Shown here: in pieces, positions 7,717-14,858 of the stretch
Numbering within the stretch: the stretch's first letter is position 1
Layout: the number at the start of each line of letters is the position of its first letter
Program-made: the position numbers and the translations under genes
NCBI GenBank assembly: GCA_934654815.1
Contig: CAKUGU010000043.1
Span: forward strand, 1-19,448
Length of the DNA: 19,448 nucleotides
DNA from: an uncultured Ellagibacter sp.
GTDB lineage: Bacteria > Actinomycetota > Coriobacteriia > Coriobacteriales > Eggerthellaceae
Reading direction: 5' to 3'
Notes under the pieces: generated by a model
What the model was told of the DNA's origin: nothing
Databases searched by the model: none
The model's input: the letters and a program-made list of their open reading frames with translations, nothing else

Positions 7717-8841
7717 ATGATAGTTTCAGGTGGTAAGGTGTTCAGCGGCGCTGGATTCGAGGAGCGCGACGTGGCGATCGCGGGCGATATGTTCGCAGGC
7801 GAGGCGCAAGGGGAGCGCTCGCAGGAGGAAACGGTGGATGCGTCGGGCTGTTGGGTCATCCCGGGGCTCATTGACGTCCACTTCCACGGAGCGATGGGGC
7901 ATGACTTCTGCGACGCCAACGATGAGGGCATCGCGGCGATCGCCCGTTACGAGGCGCGAGAGGGCGTCACAGCGATATTCCCGACCACGATGACGCTGCC
8001 GGAAGAGCGTCTGATCCCGATCGTGAGCGCGATCGCCGCGCATGCGGCAGCTCCCGACGAGGCGGCGATCGCCGGCATCAACATGGAAGGGCCGTTCATC
8101 GCGCCGGGCAAGGTCGGGGCGCAGAACCCGGCCTACGTGCGCGGCGCCACGGCAGCCGAGTTTGAGCGTTGGCAGAAGGCGGCGCAGGGGAAGATCAAGC
8201 TCGTCGACGTCGCGCCCGAAGAGGCTGGCAACCTCGACTTCATCCGTGAGGTCTCGGACAAGGTGCGCGTCTCCGTTGCCCACACCTGCGCGACCTACGA
8301 TGACGCGCGCGCGGCGTTCGAAGCGGGCGCGCGCCACATGACGCACCTCTACAACGCCATGTCCTCGCTGCACCATCGCAACCCCGGGCCGATCGCGGCG
8401 GCCGCCGACCGCGACGACGTCACCTGTGAGATCATCGCCGACGGCGTGCATATCCATCCTGCGATGGTCCGCCTCGCGTTCAGGTTGTTCCCCGACCGCA
8501 TGATCCTGATCAGCGACTCGCTGCGCGCCTGCGGCTTAGGCGACGGCACCTTCGAGCTCGGCGGGCAGGAGTTTACCGTGCATGGCAACCGCGCCACGAT
8601 CGCGAACGGCTCGCTCGCGGGCAGCGTGAGCAACGTCATGGCATGCCTGCGCACCGCGGTGGCGAAGATGGGCATCCCGTTTGTCGATGCCGTGCGGGCC
8701 GCGACCATTACCCCGGCGCGGGCGCTCGGCGTGTACGGGGAGCGCGGCAGCATCGAGCCTGGCAAAGTCGCCGACTGCGTGGTGCTCGACGCCGATCTCA
8801 ACGTGAAGCACGTCGTTCTGCGAGGGAAGCTGCTGAGGTAG
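7717..8841 (+). CDS. nagA: N-acetylglucosamine-6-phosphate deacetylase
   Basis: NagA removes acetate from N-acetylglucosamine 6-phosphate to give the NagB substrate. The product is 374 residues, normal for this amidohydrolase family. Metal- and substrate-binding motifs are in place: PGLIDVHFHG with H55 and H57, MEGPFI with E124, AHTCATY with H189, THLYNAMS with H210, DGVHIHP with H245, and catalytic D267 in ISDSLR. The C-terminal PARALGVYGERGSIEPGKVADCVVL stretch closes the beta-sandwich. The HFH pair suggests a two-metal site like the Bacillus enzyme. The ATG at 7717 has GAAGGG (7705-7710) and gives the standard N-terminus. The frame stays open upstream, but that stretch spans the terminator and has no family similarity. 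It converges with nanE. Confidence 0.96.
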   Translation: MIVSGGKVFSGAGFEERDVAIAGDMFAGEAQGERSQEETVDASGCWVIPGLIDVHFHGAMGHDFCDANDEGIAAIARYEAREGVTAIFPTTMTLPEERLIPIVSAIAAHAAAPDEAAIAGINMEGPFIAPGKVGAQNPAYVRGATAAEFERWQKAAQGKIKLVDVAPEEAGNLDFIREVSDKVRVSVAHTCATYDDARAAFEAGARHMTHLYNAMSSLHHRNPGPIAAAADRDDVTCEIIADGVHIHPAMVRLAFRLFPDRMILISDSLRACGLGDGTFELGGQEFTVHGNRATIANGSLAGSVSNVMACLRTAVAKMGIPFVDAVRAATITPARALGVYGERGSIEPGKVADCVVLDADLNVKHVVLRGKLLR

Positions 8842-8892
8842 CGAGGGGCTTTTGCCAAGGTCGCTTCGATGCGAAAGCGTTTCAACGCAAAA

Positions 8893-8928
8893 GAAGGCCG
8901 CCGTCCATGTGCATGAACGGCGGCCTTC
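8893..8928 (-). terminator. Terminator between convergent nagA and nanE
   Basis: A 12-bp perfect stem, GAAGGCCGCCGT (8893-8904) with ACGGCGGCCTTC (8917-8928). Read on the minus strand it is followed by CTTTTG-like sequence, fitting the end of the nanE transcript. On the plus strand the tail has no T-run, so stopping nagA there would be less efficient. Confidence 0.85.
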
Positions 8929-8953
8929 GTCGTGATCGGGCGATTCGTCTCGG

Positions 8954-9637
8954 CTACTTCTCAACCGCCTCGACGAACCAGCTGGTGATGGAGGTGGGGT
9001 GGGTGATCGCCGTGCCCACGACGACCGCCCAGGCGCCTGCGTCCATGGCAGCCTTGGCGTCGGCCGGCGTGTGCACGCGGCCCTCGCAGATGACGGGCTT
9101 GTCGGGAAACTCCGACGTCGCCTGGCGCACGAGCGCCACGTCGGGACCGTCGGCCATGCCGCAGTCGATGGCGGCGCCGGGGTGGGAGAGCGTGGTCGAG
9201 GCGATGTCGCAGCCGATCGAGAAGGCGTGGCGGATGTCCTCGATGGTGGCGCAGTCGGCCATCACGAGCACGCCGTCCTCTTTGAGCGGGAGCACCGTGT
9301 CCTCGAGCGTCTTCCCGTCGGGGCGCGGCCGGTCGGTCGCGTCGACGGCCACGATGTCGGCGCCAGCCGCCACGCAGGCGCGCGCATGGCGCAGCGTCGG
9401 CGTGATGTAGACGCCCTCGTGACCTTCCTTCCAGATGCCGATCACGGGCACCTCGGTGCGGCCCTTGATGGCGGAGATGTCGGAAAGCCCCTGGCAGCGG
9501 ATGCCGCCGGCGCCGCCGAGCTCGCACGCACGCGCCATCTGCGCCATCGTTTCGGGGTGGCGCAGCGGCTCGCCCATGTAGGCCTGGCAGCTCACGATGA
9601 GCTTGCCCTTGAGCTCTAGGATGATGGGGTCGATCAT
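8954..9637 (-). CDS. nanE: N-acetylmannosamine-6-phosphate 2-epimerase
   Basis: NanE converts N-acetylmannosamine 6-phosphate to N-acetylglucosamine 6-phosphate, linking sialic acid breakdown to NagA. The product is 227 residues with a TIM-barrel pattern typical of the family: LIVSCQA (13-19), GGIRCQG (44-50), PVIGIWK with the candidate catalytic K70, the ITPT phosphate loop (78-81), DATDRPRP (99-106), and ICEGRVHTP with E185. The last barrel motif, AWAVVVGTAITHP, is also present. The ATG at 9637 is preceded by AAAGGAG (minus strand; 9643-9649). nanK lies 73 nt upstream, and the gap can fold into a long stem. It is the last gene of the minus-strand nan group. Confidence 0.96.
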   Translation of the reverse strand: MIDPIILELKGKLIVSCQAYMGEPLRHPETMAQMARACELGGAGGIRCQGLSDISAIKGRTEVPVIGIWKEGHEGVYITPTLRHARACVAAGADIVAVDATDRPRPDGKTLEDTVLPLKEDGVLVMADCATIEDIRHAFSIGCDIASTTLSHPGAAIDCGMADGPDVALVRQATSEFPDKPVICEGRVHTPADAKAAMDAGAWAVVVGTAITHPTSITSWFVEAVEK

Positions 9638-9655
9638 GATTGCTCCTTTGCGTGT

Positions 9656-9703
9656 GCGCAGGGCGGGAAACGGCGTGCAAGGCGCCTTGAGCCCGCTCTG
9701 CGC
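9656..9703 (-). promoter_or_regulatory. Long stem-loop between nanK and nanE
   Basis: The 12-nt arms at 9656-9667 and 9692-9703 are complementary with one mismatch on the minus-strand RNA. They enclose the perfect palindrome CAAGGCGCCTTG (9678-9689). The structure ends about 6 nt before the nanE Shine-Dalgarno sequence and has no T-run. A processing, stability or translation-control role is an inference. Confidence 0.5.
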
Positions 9704-9710
9704 GGTGATG

Positions 9711-10664
9711 TTACAGGGTGTCGAGGAGATTCTCGGTCGCGCCGATGAGCGGCGCTGAGGCGCCGAGCGTGGCGTCGACGATGGGAAGGTCGCGCTGCGC
9801 CTCGGGGATCTGGCTCGCGAAGCCGCGCATCACCTCGGCGCGCCATTCGTCGCCCGCTTTCGTGACGGAGCCCGACAGGATGACGACCTCGGGGTCGAGG
9901 ATGTTGGTGAGGCCCGCGATGGCCTGCCCGAGCGCGAGACCCGCCTCCTTGATGATGCGGCGCGCCGGCTGCTCGTTTTCGGCGGCGAGCTTCGAGATCT
10001 CGGCCCCGGTGAGGTGCTCCTCGGTCGCCTCGAGGTAGCGCGCCTCGATCCCGCTGCCGGCGGCGACGCTCTCCAGGTGCCCGCTGCCGCCGCAGACGCA
10101 CGGGATGCCCGTCGCGGCAGCGGAGGCCATGTGCCCCACTTCGCCCGCGAACCCGTGCTTGCCTCGCACGACGCGGCCGTGCGCGATGATTGCGCCACCG
10201 ACGCCGGTGCCGGCGGCGATGACCACGCAGGTGTCCGCCCCGCGCCCCGCGCCCCAGCGCGCCTCGCCGACGCCGTAGGCCTGGACGTCGTTCAGCACGG
10301 CTGCGGGAAGCCCTGTGCGCTCGCGAAGGGCGCTTGCGAGGGGCTGGCCGGTCCAGCCGGGCATGAGGTCGTTCGCGTAGGCGATTGACCCCGTCTTCGC
10401 GTCGACGCGGCCGGCGGTGCCGACGCCCACGCCGAGCGGTGTGCTCTCGCTTCCCGCGGCGAGCTCGGCGGCAAGCGAGCAGATCTTGTCGAGCACGCTC
10501 GTGCCGCCTTTCGCGGCCTCGGTGGGAACCGTCTTCGTTGTCTCGACGACAGGTGCGGCGTCTGCGGCGCCGTACGCGACGATGCCCCCCGTGATCTTGG
10601 TCGCTCCGACGTCGATGGCGACGACGCGGGCGGGGAAGGCGCACGTCGTGGGGAATGTGGCCAT
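9711..10664 (-). CDS. nanK: ROK-family sugar kinase, probable N-acetylmannosamine kinase
   Basis: The product is 317 residues and belongs to the ROK family. From its position between nanA and nanE, the likely reaction is ATP-dependent phosphorylation of N-acetylmannosamine. Motifs seen are the ATP phosphate loop AIDVGATK (16-23), catalytic D126 in LNDVQAYGVGE, the second phosphate loop AGTGVGGAI (151-159), and GEVGHM with H178. The zinc motif reads CVCGGSGHLE (189-198): the third cysteine of the usual CxCGxxGCxE is histidine. Unlike E. coli NanK, which has partly lost this site, most ligands remain. The ATG at 10664 has AAGGAG upstream. A terminator-like hairpin lies between nanA and this gene. 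Glucokinase or another ROK activity cannot be excluded from sequence alone. Confidence 0.85.
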   Translation of the reverse strand: MATFPTTCAFPARVVAIDVGATKITGGIVAYGAADAAPVVETTKTVPTEAAKGGTSVLDKICSLAAELAAGSESTPLGVGVGTAGRVDAKTGSIAYANDLMPGWTGQPLASALRERTGLPAAVLNDVQAYGVGEARWGAGRGADTCVVIAAGTGVGGAIIAHGRVVRGKHGFAGEVGHMASAAATGIPCVCGGSGHLESVAAGSGIEARYLEATEEHLTGAEISKLAAENEQPARRIIKEAGLALGQAIAGLTNILDPEVVILSGSVTKAGDEWRAEVMRGFASQIPEAQRDLPIVDATLGASAPLIGATENLLDTL

Positions 10665-10680
10665 CTTTTCTCCTTCCGAT

Positions 10681-10722
10681 AAGAAAAACGCGGCAGCGGG
10701 GGTGTGCCCTCGTGCCGCGTTT
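10681..10722 (-). terminator. Terminator or attenuator between nanA and nanK
   Basis: AAACGCGGCA and TGCCGCGTTT (10686-10695 with 10713-10722) form a perfect 10-bp stem. On the minus strand it runs into TTTTTCTTATC. The nanK ribosome site follows within about 15 nt. It should cut nanA transcripts or act as a conditional stop. Confidence 0.8.
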
Positions 10723-10750
10723 CGTGATGTCGCTCAAGCGAGCAAGGCCG

Positions 10751-11695
10751 CTACTTGCGAATGGGGGCGTCCTTGTCCATGAGGCCGGCCTTCTTGATGA
10801 CCTCGACGATCGCCGCCACGTCTTCGCCTTCGAGTGCCTGAACCGGCTCGCGCATCTGGTTGGTGTTGAACACGCCCATCTGCCACAGCGCCGTCTTGAA
10901 CGCGCCGACGCCGGCACCGAAGCCGACGGTCGCCTTCACGACGCGGGTGAGGAACATGAGGCGTGCGAGGTGGTCCTGCAGCTCCTTCACGCGTGCCCAG
11001 TCGCCGGCCTGGAACGCTTTGTACTGCTCGACGTAGCTGAACGGGTCGAGGTTCGCGAGCCCCGGAACCGAGCCGTCGGCGCCGCCGAGGTACGCGCCGT
11101 CGACGCAGACCTCGTGTCCGGTGAGCAGCTGGAGCGGATGGCCCGCGTCCTCGTTCTCGAGCACGAGCCAGCGGAACGACACGTCGTCGCCGGAAGAGTC
11201 CTTCACGCCCTGGAGCACGCCGTCCTTGCCGAGGCGCACGAGCATCGTGGGGTCGAGCTTGGTGTGCACGCACACGGGCAGGTCGTAGGCGAACAGCGGC
11301 AGGTCGGTGTTCTCGCGGATCTGGCGGAAGTGGCGCTCGACCTCGCGCGGGCCGCCGAGCGCGTAGAACGGCGCGGTCGCCACGAGGGCGTCGACGCCGT
11401 AGCCCTTGGCGCGCTTGCACTGGTCGATGACGCGCAGGGTCTCCATATCGATGACGCCGGCGAGCACGGGCACGCGGTGGTTCACGATGGCGACGGCCTC
11501 CTGCAGCACGTGGTAGCGCTGAGCGTCGGTCAGGAATGCCACCTCGCCCGAGGATCCGAGGAAGAACAGGCCGTTCACGCCTGCATCGATCATGCGGTTG
11601 ATGGAGCGCTCGAAGGATTCGAGATCGAGCTGCTTCTTTTCGTTCAGGGGGATTACCACGGGAGGGATAACGCCGTGGAACTCTTTGGTGTCCAT
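10751..11695 (-). CDS. nanA: DapA/NanA-family aldolase, probable N-acetylneuraminate lyase
   Basis: This class I aldolase of the dihydrodipicolinate synthase family has 314 residues. In this context it most likely splits N-acetylneuraminate to N-acetylmannosamine and pyruvate. The pyruvate-site GSSGE is at 47-51, catalytic Tyr137 is in YDLP, and the Schiff-base Lys165 is in GVKDSSGD. The Tyr and Lys positions match the numbering of E. coli NanA. However, YDLP replaces the YNIP of classical lyases, and GADGSVPGLANLDP is more like the broad 'dihydrodipicolinate synthase family' group, so substrate is inferred mainly from nanK and nanE. The ATG at 11695 has AAAGG nearby upstream. A promoter is visible 45-70 nt ahead. 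A true DapA is less likely here. Confidence 0.82.
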   Translation of the reverse strand: MDTKEFHGVIPPVVIPLNEKKQLDLESFERSINRMIDAGVNGLFFLGSSGEVAFLTDAQRYHVLQEAVAIVNHRVPVLAGVIDMETLRVIDQCKRAKGYGVDALVATAPFYALGGPREVERHFRQIRENTDLPLFAYDLPVCVHTKLDPTMLVRLGKDGVLQGVKDSSGDDVSFRWLVLENEDAGHPLQLLTGHEVCVDGAYLGGADGSVPGLANLDPFSYVEQYKAFQAGDWARVKELQDHLARLMFLTRVVKATVGFGAGVGAFKTALWQMGVFNTNQMREPVQALEGEDVAAIVEVIKKAGLMDKDAPIRK

Positions 11696-11716
11696 GCCTG
11701 ACCTTTCAGTTGACTT

Positions 11717-11733
11717 GCATTTACCTCAAACGC
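11717..11733 (-). promoter_or_regulatory. Operator-like inverted repeat at nanA start site
   Basis: GCATTT (11717-11722) and AAACGC (11728-11733), 5 nt apart, form an inverted repeat with one mismatch. It covers the predicted transcription start of nanA, a position fitting a repressor site. No second copy was noticed near nagB, nagA or the transporter. Confidence 0.4.
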
Positions 11734-11737
11734 AAAA

Positions 11738-11765
11738 AGGATAGCACGCGGGCATATCGCGTCAA
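11738..11765 (-). promoter_or_regulatory. Promoter of nanA
   Basis: On the minus strand TTGACG (-35; 11760-11765) and TATCCT (-10; 11738-11743) are 16 nt apart, and TGC just before the -10 gives an extended -10. This is the best promoter match in the window. A palindrome ACGGCGCCGT (11771-11780) lies just upstream of the -35. Confidence 0.75.
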
Positions 11766-11787
11766 GGAAAACGGCGCCGTGAACATG

Positions 11788-11815
11788 AAAAAGCCGCCTC
11801 GGACGAGGCGGCTTT
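11788..11815 (-). terminator. Terminator of the transporter operon
   Basis: AAAGCCGCCTCG (11790-11801) and CGAGGCGGCTTT (11804-11815) form an 11-12-bp stem. On the minus strand it is followed by further T residues (five in total) and then CATG. It lies 45 nt after the last transporter ATPase gene and separates that operon from nanA. Confidence 0.9.
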
Positions 11816-11860
11816 CCGTGCTTGAATCGGTTTTGCGCGAAAGGGCGTGAAGCTTGCGAC

Positions 11861-12832
11861 CTACTTCCCCAGATCGGGGTGGAGCAGCGAGGGTGCCGCT
11901 CCCAGAAGCAGGCGGGTGTAGTCGTCTTTCGGGTGGTTGAAGACTTCTTCGGCCGTGCCGCGCTCGACCGCCTGGCCGTGGTTCATGACGATGATCCGGT
12001 CGGAGATGTAGCGCACTGTCTGGATGTCGTGGCTGATGAACACCATGGCCAGCCCGAGCTGCTTCTTGAGGTCCATGAGCAGGTTCAGGATCTGCGCGCG
12101 GACCGACACGTCGAGGGCCGAGGTGGGCTCGTCGGCGATGATGGCGTCGGGCTTGAGCGCGAGGGCGCGGGCGATGGCCACACGCTGGCGCTGGCCGCCG
12201 GACATCTGGCCGGGCAGGGCGTCGAGCACCGATTCCGGCAGGCCGACCATCTCGATGAGCTCGTGCACGCGGGCGTCGCGGGACGCCTCGTCGCCCACCT
12301 TGTGCACGATCATCGGGTCGGTCAGCTGGTCGCGCACGCTCATGCGGGCGTTTAGAGCAGTCGCCGGGTCCTGGAACACCACCGAGATGACGCGGCCGAT
12401 GATGCGGCGCTGGGCGGCGGTGCGCTTCGTGACGTCGGTTCCCTTGAAGTACACGTGCCCCGACGTCGGGGTCTGCAGGCCGCACATGACGTTGGCGGTG
12501 GTGGACTTGCCGCAGCCGGACTCGCCGACGATGCCGATGGTCTCGCCGGGCATGAGCTTGAGGGACAGGCCGTTCACCGCGTGCACCTTGTTGGGGTGCA
12601 GAAGCGACCCCGTGCGCGTCTTGAACACGACGTGCACGTCGTCGAGGAAGATGATGGGCGTCTCGTCGCCGTCCTTCTGGGGCGCGTGCCCGCTTTCCGT
12701 GCCGTCTTTGCGCTCGGTCTTGAGGTCGCGGCCCTTGGCCGTTGCGATGTCTTCCGCGGCAACCGTGTCCTCAGCTGCGGCGATGGCGTCTTTCTCGGCG
12801 ATTTCAGCCTTCTTAAGGTTCTTCTCGGTCAT
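11861..12832 (-). CDS. ABC transporter ATPase, OppF/DppF type
   Basis: This is the second ATPase of the oligopeptide-type importer. It acts on the inner face of the membrane as partner of the ATPase half of the fusion protein upstream. The product is 323 residues: Walker A GESGCGKST (103-111), Q-loop VFQDP (Q154), signature SGGQ (211-214), Walker B IIADEP (230-235), D-loop SALD, and H-loop FISHD with H268. A 58-residue N-terminal extension rich in Lys, Ala, Asp and Glu precedes the first strand (PIIFLDDVHVVF) and is unusual for the family. The start ATG abuts the stop of the fusion gene (TAA-ATG), with GGGAGG inside that gene's end as ribosome site. Coupled translation is likely. Inferred substrate is sialic acid, with peptides as the alternative. 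Confidence 0.93.
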   Translation of the reverse strand: MTEKNLKKAEIAEKDAIAAAEDTVAAEDIATAKGRDLKTERKDGTESGHAPQKDGDETPIIFLDDVHVVFKTRTGSLLHPNKVHAVNGLSLKLMPGETIGIVGESGCGKSTTANVMCGLQTPTSGHVYFKGTDVTKRTAAQRRIIGRVISVVFQDPATALNARMSVRDQLTDPMIVHKVGDEASRDARVHELIEMVGLPESVLDALPGQMSGGQRQRVAIARALALKPDAIIADEPTSALDVSVRAQILNLLMDLKKQLGLAMVFISHDIQTVRYISDRIIVMNHGQAVERGTAEEVFNHPKDDYTRLLLGAAPSLLHPDLGK

Positions 12833-14857
12833 TTATTCCGCACCTCCCGCAAGGTAGGGTTCGATGCCGACGCGCTTGAGCTCGCTGTCAGGCAGCTCGG
12901 CGTAGTAATGATCGGTGCCCTTCACACGCTTGAGCATGGGGCGCACGTTCGACGTCTTGTCGGGGTGGCTCGAGCGCGGGCAGAAGCGGTCGCCCTCGGG
13001 GAAGTCCTTCGGCGAGGGGACGCTGCCCGGAACCTGGTGCAGGCGGTCGCCGCCGGCCTCGATGGAAAGCACCGAGCCCAGAAGGCCGCGCGTGTACTCG
13101 TGGATGGGGTTGGTGAGGATCTCCTTCACCGGGCCCTGCTCCACGACCTGGCCTGCGTACATGACGGTGATCGAGTTCGCGACCTCGGCGACGAGCGCGA
13201 GGTCGTGGCTCACGAACACCATCGCGAAGCCGAGCTCGTGCTGCAGCTTGTTGAGCAGGTCGATGACCTGCTTCTGCACGGTGACGTCGAGGGCGGTCGT
13301 CGGCTCGTCGGCGATGACGAGCTTCGGGTCGCGGGTGAGCGCCATGGCGATGAGCACGCGCTGGCGTTGGCCGCCGGAAAGCTCATGCGGGTAGGAGTCG
13401 AGCGTGCGCTTCGGGTCGAGGCCCACGAGTTCCAAGAGCTCCTCGGCCGAGCGGGTGCCGCCGCGCTTGGTGAGCTGCTTCATCTGAGCCTTGATGAGCA
13501 TGGACGGGTTCAGCGAGGACAGGGCGTCCTGGTAGATCATGGCGATCTCGCGGCCGCGCAGCTCGTTCATCTCCTTCTCGGAGAGGGAAAGCAGGTTCTT
13601 GCCGTCGTAGAGAACCTCGCCGGAGATCTGGGCCTTCTTGTCGAGCAGACCCATGATGGTGAGGCTCGTGATGGACTTGCCGCAGCCGGACTCGCCGACA
13701 AGGCCCATGGTCTGGCGCGGGCGCACGACGAAGCTCACGTGGTCGACGACGTTCACGTCGCCGTGGCGCGGGAACTTGATGCAGAGGTCCTTCACTTCCA
13801 GGATCGGCGGCACGTCGGTGCGCGCCTCGAAGCGGTCGGTGCGGGTGAGCTCGACTTCGCGCAGGCGCGCGAGGCGCTTGTTGAGCATGTCGGCCTGGGC
13901 GGCATAGGCGACCTTGGGGTCGGCGACCATGCGGTCGGCCTCGCGATTGCCCTTAAGGGCGGAGTCGCTCGCCTTCACGGGCGCCTTGGGTGCGGCGGCC
14001 ATGGCGTCGGTGATGCCCTCGGACAGGATGTTCAGGCACAGCACCGTGATCATGATGGCGAGGCCGGGGAACATCGCCTGCCACCAGCGGCCGGCGAGCA
14101 CGCCCGCGCGGGCGTCTGCCAGGATGTTGCCCCACGTCGGGGTGGGCTCCTGGATGCCGGCGGAGATGAACGACAGCGACGCCTCGAACACGATGGCGTC
14201 GGCGACGAGCACGATGGTGAACACCATGACCGGCGCCAGGCAGTTGCGCACGACGTGCTTCACGAGGATCCACGGGGCGCGGGCGCCCGACACGATGACG
14301 GCGCGCACGTAGTCCTGGCCGTACTCGCTCACCACGTTCGCACGGACGACGCGGGCGATCTGCGGGATGTAGAGGAAGCCGATCGCGAAGATGAGCGAGG
14401 GGATGGATGCTCCGAAGGAGAGCACGAAGGTCGCGGCGAGCGCGATGCCCGGGAACGACATGATGATGTCGCAGATGCGCATGATCACTTCGGATACCCA
14501 CTTGCGCGAAACCGCGGCGATGGCGCCCACGATCGAGCCGATGATGAGGGCGAACGCGGTGGCGCCGAGGCCGATGGTGAGCGAGTAGCGGGCGCCGTAC
14601 ATCATGCGCGACAAAACGTCGCGGCCCTTGTCGTCGGTGCCGAAGAGGAACTCGCCGTCGGGAGCCTGGCGCGCGGTGAAGATGGCGTAGGGGTCGTACG
14701 GTGCGATGAACTGCGCGAACACCGCGATGAGCACGATGAGCGCGATGACGATGATGGAGATGCGGGAGCCGATGGTCATCGCCTTCCAGCGGCGGAAGCG
14801 GACGCGGCCCGCATTGTCCTCCATTTTCTTGGTGAGGTTGCCTCGAAGTTGTACCAT
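12833..14857 (-). CDS. Fused ABC permease (DppC-like) and ATPase (DppD-like)
   Basis: The product is 674 residues and joins two usually separate subunits. Residues 1-290 are a DppC/OppC permease: a first membrane segment at about 30-50, LFGTDDKGRDVLSRMMYGARYSL (71-93), and the cytosolic EAA-type loop around 177-210 (GQDYVRAVIVSGA). A charged linker (290-350) leads to a DppD/OppD ATPase: Walker A GESGCGKS (388-395), Q443, LSGGQ (493-497), Walker B VIADEP (514-519), and H551. A C-terminal oligopeptide-type tail follows, with a lone Cys in DRFCPR. Such fusions occur in Actinobacteria; the reported sialic acid transporter SiaEFGI of Corynebacterium glutamicum includes one, as I recall. The start ATG is 1 nt after the oppB-like stop. 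Confidence 0.93.
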   Translation of the reverse strand: MVQLRGNLTKKMEDNAGRVRFRRWKAMTIGSRISIIVIALIVLIAVFAQFIAPYDPYAIFTARQAPDGEFLFGTDDKGRDVLSRMMYGARYSLTIGLGATAFALIIGSIVGAIAAVSRKWVSEVIMRICDIIMSFPGIALAATFVLSFGASIPSLIFAIGFLYIPQIARVVRANVVSEYGQDYVRAVIVSGARAPWILVKHVVRNCLAPVMVFTIVLVADAIVFEASLSFISAGIQEPTPTWGNILADARAGVLAGRWWQAMFPGLAIMITVLCLNILSEGITDAMAAAPKAPVKASDSALKGNREADRMVADPKVAYAAQADMLNKRLARLREVELTRTDRFEARTDVPPILEVKDLCIKFPRHGDVNVVDHVSFVVRPRQTMGLVGESGCGKSITSLTIMGLLDKKAQISGEVLYDGKNLLSLSEKEMNELRGREIAMIYQDALSSLNPSMLIKAQMKQLTKRGGTRSAEELLELVGLDPKRTLDSYPHELSGGQRQRVLIAMALTRDPKLVIADEPTTALDVTVQKQVIDLLNKLQHELGFAMVFVSHDLALVAEVANSITVMYAGQVVEQGPVKEILTNPIHEYTRGLLGSVLSIEAGGDRLHQVPGSVPSPKDFPEGDRFCPRSSHPDKTSNVRPMLKRVKGTDHYYAELPDSELKRVGIEPYLAGGAE

Positions 14858-14858
14858 G

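Noticed and set aside
7347..7717. Short frames on both strands between nagB and nagA
   Set aside because: Composition matches translated GC-rich noise; no ribosome sites, and they span the terminator hairpin.
7358..11780. Repeated GGCGCC-centred palindromes near nag and nan genes as a shared regulator site
   Set aside because: The hexamer is expected often in GC-rich DNA, and flanks differ between sites (CAAGGCGCCTTG, ACGGCGCCGT), so no common operator can be claimed.
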